A DNA stretch of 64,000 nt from an uncultured Pelagibacteraceae bacterium (GTDB lineage: Bacteria > Pseudomonadota > Alphaproteobacteria > Pelagibacterales > Pelagibacteraceae): the NCBI GenBank assembly GCA_902581925.1, contig CACHQB010000002.1, positions 1 to 64,000 on the forward strand, in the 5' to 3' direction. Shown piece after piece: positions 19,017 to 26,233 of the stretch. The notes under the pieces were generated by a model. That model ran no database searches. It saw only the letters and a program-made list of their open reading frames with translations, and had not been told where the DNA came from. Made by a program: the position numbers and the translations under genes. Each line of letters opens with the position of its first letter. The first letter of the stretch is position 1.

Positions 19017-20375
19017 ATGAATACATTGTCTTTTAGAGATCCATTGTCAAAGGTTTACAGTGAAGGAAATACTGTTTATCGAAAATTGGATAATCGTAGT
19101 TATAATTTTTTCAAAATATTAAAGGAGCAAGATTTTTTCCAAGAAATGATTAAAAAAAAGAAAGTACAAGATTTTGGTTTTGATGAAGGAAATAAGTTTG
19201 TAATGACACACAAATATATCAAAAATTTTGTAGCATCTAATGAAATGTCTTCATATCAATTATATTTATCAGGTTTGCATACTTTAGATTTATTAATTGA
19301 ATGTCTTAAAAATGGTTATTGTATAAAAGATGCATCATCGTGGAATGTAGTTTTTTTTGAAGGTAAACCGTTATTTCTAGATATTGGTAGTTTTGAAGAG
19401 TGGGATGGGAATAAAGTTTGGTTTGCATATGGTCAATTCGTAAGACATTTTATTGTCCCATTAATAATAAATAAGGAAACTGCGATTAACACATCTTTTC
19501 TTTTCAATAATTATTTTGATGGCATCGATCCGTTTACAGCAAAAAAAATTTTAGGAGTTAAGAGTTTTAAATCCTGGAAGAACTTGGAATTTATTTATTT
19601 GCCAAGTTTACTTGAAAGAAAAAAAATAACCAAAGTTTACAATCAATCTCAAAATAAAAACAATAGAGAAATTAACCTAGCTATACTAATTAAAATTATT
19701 AAACGACTTCAAGAAAAAATAAAAAGTCTTGAACCTAAAAATGAATCTTTTTGGAGTGATTATACATTTACACGAGATCATTACACTAAAACAGATATTG
19801 AAATTAAAAAAAATTTTTTTAAAAAATTTATATATGATAAAAATGGATGTTTATTAGATATTGGATGTAATACTGGTGAATTTTTAGATTTAGCAAAAGA
19901 AAACAAAAATATTTTATCACATGGTATTGACTTTGATGAAGAGTGTATAAATTTTACTCAAAAAAAATTAATCAACAGCAACATAAACCTTTCTTGTATA
20001 AATATTGCAAATCCACCGAATAGTATTGGCTGGATAAACTCAGAGACAAAAGCATTTTTAAAGAAAAATAAGTCATATTATGACATTGTTCTTTTTTTTG
20101 GAATTATGCACCATCTTTTAATCACTAATAGAATTCCGTTAACAGAAATTTTTGAACTATTAAATAATCTTACAAAAAATTACGTTGTATTTGAGTTTGT
20201 AAATAATGAGGATAAAAAATTCATAGAGTTAGCAGGTAAAAATATTTATCTGTATAAGTATTTTGATAAAGATTTTTTTGAGAAAGAAATTGCCAATTAT
20301 TTTATAATTGATGAGAAGATTTTTTATAAAGAAAATAATAATAGAATTATTTATATTTTAAAAAAAAAAAATTAA
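19017..20375 (+). CDS. Kinase-like/SAM-methyltransferase fusion protein
   Basis: 452 residues in two parts. The N-terminal ~200 residues contain GYCIKDASSWNVVFFEGKP followed by FLDIGSFE, a pattern like the catalytic and metal loops of kinase-like folds and typical of NoeA-like methyltransferases. From about residue 240 a class I Rossmann methyltransferase begins, with motif I LLDIGCNTGEFLDLA near residue 280, an acidic HGIDFDEE motif II and a post-motif IVLFFGIMHHLL. Related proteins modify sugars or lipids in surface glycans; the acceptor is not evident. It lies three bases after the sulfatase-fold gene and two before the oxidoreductase. Confidence 0.72.
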   Translation: MNTLSFRDPLSKVYSEGNTVYRKLDNRSYNFFKILKEQDFFQEMIKKKKVQDFGFDEGNKFVMTHKYIKNFVASNEMSSYQLYLSGLHTLDLLIECLKNGYCIKDASSWNVVFFEGKPLFLDIGSFEEWDGNKVWFAYGQFVRHFIVPLIINKETAINTSFLFNNYFDGIDPFTAKKILGVKSFKSWKNLEFIYLPSLLERKKITKVYNQSQNKNNREINLAILIKIIKRLQEKIKSLEPKNESFWSDYTFTRDHYTKTDIEIKKNFFKKFIYDKNGCLLDIGCNTGEFLDLAKENKNILSHGIDFDEECINFTQKKLINSNINLSCINIANPPNSIGWINSETKAFLKKNKSYYDIVLFFGIMHHLLITNRIPLTEIFELLNNLTKNYVVFEFVNNEDKKFIELAGKNIYLYKYFDKDFFEKEIANYFIIDEKIFYKENNNRIIYILKKKN

Positions 20376-20377
20376 AA

Positions 20378-21673
20378 ATGTTTCTCCACACCAAATTATC
20401 CTCAAGTAAAAAAAAAATTAGAGTAGCATTTGTTGGGTGTGGAAAATTTGTAAGTATGTTTCTAGCACAATTTAATCATTTAGAAAAAATTGAAATTGAC
20501 AGCATAATGGATATTAATATTAATCAAGCAAAAAAAAATTGTTTTAATAGTGGTTTAAAAAAAGAACAAATCAAAAAAATAAAGTTTTCTAAATCATTAG
20601 ATGAAATTTTAGATAGAAATATAGATATTTTTATAGAAGCGACAGGTAATCCGATCATAGGTACAGTTCATGCAGTTAAAATTATAAAAAATAAAAAACA
20701 TGTAATTTTAGTTAATGTTGAAGCAGACATAACATGTGGTAAATATCTTTCTGATTTAGCTAAAGAAAATAATGTTATTTGTTCAATGGCATATGGGGAT
20801 CAACCATCATTAATTTTAGAACAAATTGAATGGGCTAGATTAAATGGTTTTGAAGTTATTTGCGCAGGAAAAGGTACTAAGTATCATCCAAGTTTTGAAT
20901 ATTCAACACCTGATACTGTTTGGGGTCATTATGGTTTAACTAAGGATAGAGCAGAAAACGAGTCAGGCATGAATCCAAAAATGTTTAATAGCTTTTTATG
21001 TGGAGATAAATCTGCAATAGAAATGTGTGCTGTAAGTAATGCTGCTAATCTAAAATGTCCAAGCAATGGTTTAACTTTTCCACCTGTTGGTGTCTATGAC
21101 ATAGCGAAGAAAATGATTCCAAAAAAAGAGGGAGGATTAATTGAGACTGAAGGACAGGTTGAGGTAATTTCAAGTATTGATTTAGAAAAAAAAGATATTC
21201 AAAATGATTTGAGATGGGGCGTTTATATTGTTTTAAAAGCAAAAAATGAGTATGTGAAAAATTGTTTTAAAGATTATGGTATGGTTACAGATTCATCGGG
21301 AAATTATTCAGCAATATGGCGACCTTATCATTATATCGGATTAGAGCTTGCTCAATCCATTTATTCTATTGCACTGGACAATAGGGCAACTGGTTTTACA
21401 AAAAATTATAATAGTGAAGTTGCAAGTATTGCAAAAAAAGATCTAAAAAAAGGACAAAAACTGGATGGAGAGGGTGGATTTTGTGTTAGAGGTAAATTGA
21501 TAACTTCAGAAAAATCCAAAAAAGAAAAAATATTACCGTTGGGTCTTACTGATAACGCAATTTTGAAAAAAGACATTAGTAAAGATCAAATTATTAAACT
21601 TGAAGATGTTGAATTAAATTTACCTAAAGAAGTTATAGTAGCAAGAGATTACCAAAATAAATTACTGGAATAG
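20378..21673 (+). CDS. NAD(P)-dependent oxidoreductase with C-terminal SAF domain
   Basis: 431-residue protein resembling the predicted homoserine-dehydrogenase-like family (COG4091 type). The Rossmann start VAFVGCGKFVSMFLAQF is near residue 17, EATGNPIIGTVHAV follows near residue 90, and a central catalytic-like block contains KGTKYHPSF. The last ~80 residues, beginning near VASIAKKDLKKGQKLDGEGG, match an SAF-type domain as in sialic acid synthases and FlgA. Family members act on branched sugars or hydroxy acids, so it could make an activated precursor for this envelope cluster. That role is inferred from position only. Confidence 0.72.
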   Translation: MFLHTKLSSSKKKIRVAFVGCGKFVSMFLAQFNHLEKIEIDSIMDININQAKKNCFNSGLKKEQIKKIKFSKSLDEILDRNIDIFIEATGNPIIGTVHAVKIIKNKKHVILVNVEADITCGKYLSDLAKENNVICSMAYGDQPSLILEQIEWARLNGFEVICAGKGTKYHPSFEYSTPDTVWGHYGLTKDRAENESGMNPKMFNSFLCGDKSAIEMCAVSNAANLKCPSNGLTFPPVGVYDIAKKMIPKKEGGLIETEGQVEVISSIDLEKKDIQNDLRWGVYIVLKAKNEYVKNCFKDYGMVTDSSGNYSAIWRPYHYIGLELAQSIYSIALDNRATGFTKNYNSEVASIAKKDLKKGQKLDGEGGFCVRGKLITSEKSKKEKILPLGLTDNAILKKDISKDQIIKLEDVELNLPKEVIVARDYQNKLLE

Positions 21674-22738
21674 ATGAAAAAATCTTTTTTCTATATCCTA
21701 ACTTTCTTTTTATCTTTAATATTTATCATTATCACCACTGAGATTTTTTTTGGTAATTGGTTTGGTGTTAATAAGTGGCAAAAAGCTTATTATCTAAATA
21801 TAGTACAAGACAGAAGGATTATTTATAAAGTTGACAATCTTTATGGTTTTAAAGAGAAAGAAATTTTACATACAAGAGACAAGTATGGTTTTAGAAAAAG
21901 TTGCAAAAACATAAATGAAATAAATGTAATTTCTATAGGGGGCTCTACAACAGATCAAAGATATATAAATGATGGCAAAACATTTCAAGATTATATAGAG
22001 AAATATTATAAAAAAAAAAATAAAAAAATTTGTATAGCTAACGCCGGAGTTTCAGGTCATACAACTTTTGGACATATTGAGTCATTTAAATCATGGTTTA
22101 GTTTAATAGAAAATTTTAATCCAAAATATTTTATTTTATATATTGGGTTAAATGATGTTGGACGACTATCAGTGAGAGATAAATTTGATACATTAGCTGT
22201 CGAGTCAACATTAAGAGAAAAATCTGCAATATACTATGTTTTAAGCAGGCTTAGAAATTATATACCAGAATTATTTAAATTTACGTCAGCTTATGGAATT
22301 AAAATTTCACCACCTAATCACCAGGATTATGTAATTAATAATTTAAGTAATGATATCGAAAAATTAAAAGATAAAAATGTAGAAATTTTTACAAAAAATT
22401 TTAATTTAATTTTAAATGAAATTAAAAAATATAATGGAATACCTATCTGTATAACTCAACCTCATCTTTATATAAATGAAAATAATTTAGGTTTAGAAGT
22501 TGGTTTTAACTATGATGGTACAAATTTTAATGGCAAAGACTTTAATTTTATCCTTAAAGAATTTAATAAAGTAATGAAAAAGTTATGCACAAAAGAAAAC
22601 AGTTTTTTTATAGAGATAGATATAAAAAAATTTGAAAGAGATGATTATTATGATAATGAACATTTAAATCCCATAGGAACTCTAAAACTTTCAAAGCATT
22701 TAATTGATCAATTTGAAAAACTAAAAATATTTTATTAA
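21674..22738 (+). CDS. Membrane-anchored SGNH/GDSL-type hydrolase
   Basis: 354 residues with an N-terminal membrane anchor or signal (about residues 5-25) and an exported SGNH hydrolase domain. All four blocks are visible: block I SIGGSTTDQ near residue 95 with the Ser nucleophile, block II GVSGHTTFGH, block III YIGLNDVGR with the oxyanion Asn, and block V DNEHLNPIG near residue 335 with the Asp-His pair. Enzymes of this fold remove or add acyl (often acetyl) groups on glycans. It starts directly after the oxidoreductase stop and is the last gene before the tRNA-Leu element array. Confidence 0.8.
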   Translation: MKKSFFYILTFFLSLIFIIITTEIFFGNWFGVNKWQKAYYLNIVQDRRIIYKVDNLYGFKEKEILHTRDKYGFRKSCKNINEINVISIGGSTTDQRYINDGKTFQDYIEKYYKKKNKKICIANAGVSGHTTFGHIESFKSWFSLIENFNPKYFILYIGLNDVGRLSVRDKFDTLAVESTLREKSAIYYVLSRLRNYIPELFKFTSAYGIKISPPNHQDYVINNLSNDIEKLKDKNVEIFTKNFNLILNEIKKYNGIPICITQPHLYINENNLGLEVGFNYDGTNFNGKDFNFILKEFNKVMKKLCTKENSFFIEIDIKKFERDDYYDNEHLNPIGTLKLSKHLIDQFEKLKIFY

Positions 22739-22794
22739 TGATGGTTAACTTGTCATATTCAATATTATGTAGCTTTTTGAGAAAAAAGAAATTG

Positions 22795-22904
22795 TTAAAA
22801 AAATTTTACTTATTCCTCTTGTTCAATTATAAATATTAGCGTAAACACTCATGAAATTCATTAATGCCCTCGTGGTGAAATTGGTAGACTCAAAGGACTT
22901 AAAA
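22795..22904 (+). repeat. 110-bp tRNA-Leu promoter plus 5' half, copy 1
   Basis: First of three direct copies (others at 25758-25867 and 27008-27117). It holds the promoter-like boxes TTTACT (22805-22810) and TATAAA (22828-22833), then the first 39 nt of tRNA-Leu at 22866-22904, ending with the anticodon-loop bases CTTAAAA. By eye it differs from copies 2 and 3 at six positions each, one of them inside the tRNA (GACTC instead of GACAC). Homology stops abruptly at both edges. Upstream it lacks the AGAGAGATAA arm seen before copies 2 and 3, suggesting that this is the original chromosomal promoter. Confidence 0.9.
22866..22904 (+). pseudogene. Truncated tRNA-Leu(UAA), 5' half only (copy 1)
   Basis: 39 nt matching the acceptor 5' strand, D arm and anticodon 5' strand plus loop of the intact tRNA-Leu at 27079, with one mismatch. 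The remaining half is missing, and the next bases are GCCGAGGGAT. Those bases could pair with the acceptor strand GCCCTCG, but there is no T arm, so it cannot be a normal tRNA. Confidence 0.88.
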
Positions 22905-22927
22905 GCCGAGGGATAGAAGTTAAAGTC

Positions 22928-22957
22928 AGTCCATAGCAGTCCAAGGTAGTCTAAACA
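22928..22957 (+). repeat. E1 left-arm outer repeats, three 10-bp units
   Basis: AGTCCATAGC, AGTCCAAGGT and AGTCTAAACA follow one another with a 10-base period. They begin 62 bases after the truncated tRNA start, the same offset as the three AGTC/GGTC units in E2. A period close to one helical turn suggests a set of protein binding sites on one face of the DNA. Confidence 0.65.
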
Positions 22958-23029
22958 TACTATAAAATCTCTTAAGTTTAATCTGGCTTTCAATTAATAT
23001 TGAAAAATAAGAACTATTAATTTGTTCAG

Positions 23030-23060
23030 ACTATTACAGGACTATTACATAGAGAGATAA
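23030..23060 (+). repeat. E1 left inner arm site
   Basis: ACTATTACA occurs twice with an 11-base period (23030 and 23041) and is followed after one base by AGAGAGATAA (23051-23060). The 31-base block recurs at 25726-25756 with two mismatches, so the E1 cargo is flanked by direct repeats. AGAGAGATAA starts 185 bases after the tRNA 5' end, as in E2. Confidence 0.8.
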
Positions 23061-23077
23061 TATCATATATTTTTATT

Positions 23078-23866
23078 ATGAAAAACATTCTACTAAATTT
23101 GGTTATTATTTTTATTTTACAATTATTTAGTGTTGTCAATGCAGAGACAGATAAATATAGCAAGTCTGATTTAGATCTAATTAATAAATTTAGTGATTAT
23201 GAAAAAAATTGTAAGCCTGTTGAAAGTAAAATATCTGCAAAACGTGTAATATGCATTAAAGTAACTGATGTTTTGGATCTGGGTGAATTTAGAGAAATCC
23301 AATCTTTTCCAGAGGGAATGTTAAAACAAAAACTTAATTGGACTATGCTTTCTAAAAAAGCAGGGCAAGAAGTCTATTCACTTTTTGTTAAAAGAGGTCC
23401 GCAGTATCATGCTAGATACCCTGGTGCTATGATTTTAGGAATGAGTTGGTACGAGATATTTTATTTAAATCAGTTAAAAAAAAACAAGAAAGTAATTGAA
23501 AGATTTATAACTTTTGGTCCAGATAATTATAAGAAATATAACAACCCTAAAGATCCATTAAATTCAATTAAAGCAAAAAATTTTCCTAAAAAACTTTTTC
23601 AAGAAGATGTGAGAAAGATATCTAAATTAATTAATAACAATAAAAGTAAAATTAAAATGCGAGAAGCATTAGGTTTTAGCAACGAAGACAAAATTGAGGA
23701 TGTGATTAAAAGTCAGTGGATACTTGGAAATTTTTTAAACAACGATAAACTCAAAGCAAAAAAAGTAATACTAGATCCTGAATTAAAAAAAAGAAAGATT
23801 TTAATAGCAAGATATAAAACAGCATTATCAAGGTATAAAAAGAAACTTGAAGAGAAAACAAACTAG
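23078..23866 (+). CDS. Unknown secreted protein, E1 cargo
   Basis: I do not recognise this 262-residue protein. It has a clear signal peptide (residues 1-22, hydrophobic core ILLNLVIIFILQLF, cleavage likely after VNA). The mature part has two Cys (in KNCKP and VICIK, about residues 46 and 64) that could form a disulfide, an aromatic patch RYPGAMILGMSWYEIFY, and a very basic helical C terminus rich in Lys/Arg. It is the first gene after the E1 left arm and is separated by two bases from the repeat protein, so the two are probably co-expressed and perhaps partners in the periplasm or on the surface. Confidence 0.7.
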   Translation: MKNILLNLVIIFILQLFSVVNAETDKYSKSDLDLINKFSDYEKNCKPVESKISAKRVICIKVTDVLDLGEFREIQSFPEGMLKQKLNWTMLSKKAGQEVYSLFVKRGPQYHARYPGAMILGMSWYEIFYLNQLKKNKKVIERFITFGPDNYKKYNNPKDPLNSIKAKNFPKKLFQEDVRKISKLINNNKSKIKMREALGFSNEDKIEDVIKSQWILGNFLNNDKLKAKKVILDPELKKRKILIARYKTALSRYKKKLEEKTN

Positions 23867-23868
23867 TT

Positions 23869-25698
23869 ATGAATAGTTATTTAAAAATATTTGTATTATT
23901 TTTACTAGTTGGTTTTAATGGTTCATTAAAAGCTCAAACTTTAGAAGAGCTATCTTCTGAAATAAATGAAATTAGAGAAGAAATTTCAAACCTAGATAAA
24001 AGTTCAAATATAGAGGCTATAAAAATTGATAAGTCACTTAAAGAATTAAATAAAGTTTTAGACTTCGTTGAAAAGCAGGTTGATACGAACGATATTGATA
24101 CAGCAATATCAAGCTTAAATATTGCTGAAAAAACTATTCAAGATATTTCAAAAGCTATTCCTGAATTATATTCAGTAGAAAAGGTTAAAGAAGGTAAAGA
24201 GTTTCCTGTTGAGCAAATTCAAGAAGTTATGATTATTTCAAAGAAAATAAAAAAAACAAAAATAAACAAAAATATAAAAATTTCTGAAGATATTATAAAT
24301 GTTAAATCTAAAGGCCTAGATGTTTTAGAGATATCTGATAGTATAAATCAAATAGGTATTAAAACTATTGATAGAAAAGAAATAATTAAATCAATAACAT
24401 TATCTAATCTAACAAATCCAACTTTAAGCGCAAAAGGTAAAAATCTTAAAAATTCTTTAAAGTCAGCAGGATTTTCTGATGATGAAATAAAGGATACTTT
24501 ATATGCCGCTGGCGAAGTCAACAGTCCAACTCTAAGAGGTAATTGGGCTGACAAGCTTAGCCCTCAAGGTCATCGCATTTATGTAAGTTTAGAAAGTGCT
24601 GGATTTTCAGATGCTGAAATAAGAGATGGAGTGTTTGGTGCGGGTGAGGTCGAAACACCAACATTAACAGGAACTTGGAAAGATGAATTAAGTCCTAGAG
24701 GTCATCGCATTTATGTAAGTTTAGAAAGTGCTGGATTTTCAGACTCTGAAATAAGAGATAAAGTTTATGCAGCGGGAGAAATTGATACACCAACATTAAC
24801 AGGAACTTGGAAAGATGAGTTAAGTCCTACAGCTCATGGTATTTATACAAGCATGGAAGATGGTGGTTTTTCAGATGCAGAAATAAGAGATGCACTTTAT
24901 GCAGCAGGAGAAATTGATACACCAACACCAACAGGAACTTGGACAGATGATTTAAGTCCAAAAGCATTTGGTATAGCGTCCTCAATGAAGGCAGGTGGTT
25001 TTTCAGATGATGAAATAAGAGATGCAGTTTATGCTGCAGGAGAAATTGACACTCCAACACTAACAGGAACTTGGACAGATGAGTTGAGCTCAACAGGGTT
25101 TGGTATAGCGTCCTCAATGAAGGCAGCAGGCTTTTCAGATGATGAAATAAGAGATGCAGTTTATGCTGCAGGAGAAATTGACACTCCAACATTGGACGGA
25201 ACTTGGAAAGATGAATTAAGTTCTGCAGGACATGGAATAGCAAAAAGTATGGAAGCAGCTGGATTTGATGATAATGAAATAAGAGATGCAGTTTATGCTG
25301 CAGGAGAAATTGAAACCCCAACATTGGACGGAACTTGGAAAGATGAATTAAGTTCTGCAGGACATGGAATAGCAAAAAGTATGGAAGCAGCTGGATTTGA
25401 TGATAATGAAATTAAAGATGCTGTTTACGCAGCAGGAGAAATTGATGCCCCATCTTTAACTGGTAGCTGGAAGGATGAACTAAACTCAGCTGGTCATGGT
25501 ATTGCTACTGCGATGGAGTCGGCTGGATTTAGCCAAGATGAAATAAGAGATGCTGTTTATGCTGCTGGTCATATTGATTCACCAACTCAAACTGGCACTT
25601 GGATGGATGAATTATCTCCTCAAGAACATGGTGTTGCTACTAGTTTAAAATCGGCTGGCTTTTCAGATCAAGAAATAAAAGATCACTTTGGAAAATGA
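23869..25698 (+). CDS. Secreted protein with nine 44-residue tandem repeats, E1 cargo
   Basis: 609 residues, function not recognised. A signal peptide (residues 1-22, ending SLKA) precedes a polar, probably coiled-coil segment (about 25-100), a linker, and from residue 200 nine full repeats of 44 residues plus a 14-residue partial one. Consensus blocks per unit are AGFSDDEIRDAVYAAGEID, then TPTLTGTWKDELS, then GHGIASSMKA. The units are acidic. Neighbouring units 6 and 7 are almost identical in DNA, pointing to recent tandem duplication. The architecture suggests an elongated surface or binding protein; that is inference. Its stop lies only 8 bases before the E1 right arm. Confidence 0.8.
   Translation: MNSYLKIFVLFLLVGFNGSLKAQTLEELSSEINEIREEISNLDKSSNIEAIKIDKSLKELNKVLDFVEKQVDTNDIDTAISSLNIAEKTIQDISKAIPELYSVEKVKEGKEFPVEQIQEVMIISKKIKKTKINKNIKISEDIINVKSKGLDVLEISDSINQIGIKTIDRKEIIKSITLSNLTNPTLSAKGKNLKNSLKSAGFSDDEIKDTLYAAGEVNSPTLRGNWADKLSPQGHRIYVSLESAGFSDAEIRDGVFGAGEVETPTLTGTWKDELSPRGHRIYVSLESAGFSDSEIRDKVYAAGEIDTPTLTGTWKDELSPTAHGIYTSMEDGGFSDAEIRDALYAAGEIDTPTPTGTWTDDLSPKAFGIASSMKAGGFSDDEIRDAVYAAGEIDTPTLTGTWTDELSSTGFGIASSMKAAGFSDDEIRDAVYAAGEIDTPTLDGTWKDELSSAGHGIAKSMEAAGFDDNEIRDAVYAAGEIETPTLDGTWKDELSSAGHGIAKSMEAAGFDDNEIKDAVYAAGEIDAPSLTGSWKDELNSAGHGIATAMESAGFSQDEIRDAVYAAGHIDSPTQTGTWMDELSPQEHGVATSLKSAGFSDQEIKDHFGK
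24466..25695 (+). repeat. 132-bp in-frame coding tandem repeats
   Basis: Nine complete 132-base units and a partial tenth inside the repeat-protein gene. The units starting near 25189 and 25321 share a long, nearly exact stretch at a spacing of exactly 132 bases. Such an array can gain or lose units by slippage or recombination. Confidence 0.9.
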
Positions 25699-25706
25699 TT
25701 TATCTT

Positions 25707-25756
25707 TATAGGATAATCTGGGATAACTATTACAAGACTATTACACAGAGAGATAA
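25707..25756 (+). repeat. E1 right arm site
   Basis: TATAGGATAA at 25707-25716 (also in the E2 right arm), then ACTATTACA at 25726 and 25737 and AGAGAGATAA at 25747-25756. The last decamer lies 82 bases before the next tRNA start (25829), exactly as in E2. Confidence 0.8.
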
Positions 25757-25757
25757 A

Positions 25758-25867
25758 TTAAAAAAATTTTACTTATTAGACTTGTTCAATTATAAATATT
25801 AGCATAAATACTCATGAAATTCATTAATGCCCTCGTGGTGAAATTGGTAGACACAAAGGACTTAAAA
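25758..25867 (+). repeat. 110-bp tRNA-Leu promoter plus 5' half, copy 2
   Basis: Promoter-like boxes TTTACT (25768-25773) and TATAAA (25791-25796) and tRNA positions 1-39 at 25829-25867. It differs from copy 3 at three positions, all outside the tRNA part, so copies 2 and 3 are closer to each other than to copy 1. Sequence identity with the intact tRNA ends one base past the anticodon loop. Confidence 0.9.
25829..25867 (+). pseudogene. Truncated tRNA-Leu(UAA), 5' half only (copy 2)
   Basis: The 39 nt are identical to the 5' half of the intact tRNA-Leu at 27079. The 3' half is replaced by the E2 left arm, beginning TAGTTTGAAT. It is presumably transcribed from the adjoining promoter but cannot form a tRNA. 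Confidence 0.92.
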
Positions 25868-25890
25868 TAGTTTGAATTGAAGGATTTCCG

Positions 25891-25920
25891 AGTCTCTAAT
25901 GGTCTCTAATAGTCTTAATC
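25891..25920 (+). repeat. E2 left-arm outer repeats, three 10-bp units
   Basis: AGTCTCTAAT, GGTCTCTAAT and AGTCTTAATC with a 10-base period, starting 62 bases after the truncated tRNA start, as in E1. Just before and overlapping them, TTTCCGAGT (25885-25893) is the reverse complement of ACTCGGAAA, the inner address of this element. Confidence 0.65.
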
Positions 25921-25993
25921 CCTTATAATCCTATATGTTTTTAAATAATTAAATTATTTTTATTGGAAAATCTTTATAATTAATTTTCAGTTT

Positions 25994-26023
25994 CTCGGAA
26001 CAAACTCGGAAACAGAGAGATAA
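25994..26023 (+). repeat. E2 left inner arm site
   Basis: CTCGGAAC at 25994 and CTCGGAAAC at 26005 (11-base period), then AGAGAGATAA at 26014-26023, 185 bases from the tRNA 5' end. The block recurs at 26977-27006 with a single mismatch. Confidence 0.8.
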
Positions 26024-26050
26024 ATTTATGTTATATATTAACTCTTAAAT

Positions 26051-26233
26051 ATGAATAAAATTTTAGACTCTAAATTTATACCTTTAATAATATTTATTAT
26101 TTTAGTCCTTATAAACATAGATGCTCACCTTAATGATGGCTCTATTACTGGTTTGAATAGAGAGGGTTATATATTACCATTTGCAACTATAATAGCATTT
26201 ATCTATTCATTGGGTGTTTTTTTCAAAAAATGA
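26051..26233 (+). CDS. Small membrane protein, E2 cargo gene 1
   Basis: A 60-residue protein with two hydrophobic segments (about residues 9-23, IPLIIFIILVLINID, and 40-57, ILPFATIIAFIYSLGVFF) joined by a polar loop containing DGSITGLNREG. I recognise no family. It starts 27 bases after the E2 inner arm site and overlaps the next gene by four bases (ATGA), so the three E2 genes look like one coupled operon. Possible roles such as superinfection exclusion or stress response are not supported by any motif. Confidence 0.6.
   Translation: MNKILDSKFIPLIIFIILVLINIDAHLNDGSITGLNREGYILPFATIIAFIYSLGVFFKK

Larger units (their letters stand above)
22905..25867 (+). mobile_element. Element E1: integrase-less tRNA-Leu insertion (2,963 bp)
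   Basis: Defined by two direct copies of the promoter/5' tRNA block. It runs from the anticodon-loop junction after copy 1 to the same point in copy 2. Order: left arm (22905-23060) with three 10-bp repeats and two 11-bp-spaced CTATTACA repeats plus AGAGAGATAA; two genes for secreted proteins; right arm (25707-25756) with TATAGGATAA, the same CTATTACA pair and AGAGAGATAA; then a new tRNA promoter and 5' half. No recombinase or replication gene is present. The exact crossover base inside the repeated block cannot be fixed. Mobility is inferred from structure. Confidence 0.78.

Noticed and set aside
17156-22738. Treating the envelope cluster as a third tRNA-Leu element
   Set aside because: No further copy of the promoter/5' tRNA block and no AGAGAGATAA arm is seen upstream of 22795, so there is no support for the same insertion mechanism there.
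24827-25375. Long open frame on the minus strand (182 residues, Leu/His-rich, repetitive)
   Set aside because: It lies wholly inside the 132-bp repeats of the secreted protein gene; its repetition mirrors the coding repeats. It has no start context and an implausible composition.
24466-25695. CRISPR-like or non-coding tandem repeat array
   Set aside because: The period is 132 bp, units adjoin without spacers and stay in one reading frame with protein-level conservation, so it is a coding repeat.
22866-25867. Three tRNA-Leu genes in tandem
   Set aside because: Copies at 22866 and 25829 stop at the anticodon loop; the 3' anticodon strand, variable arm, T arm and CCA are missing. Only 27079-27164 is a tRNA.
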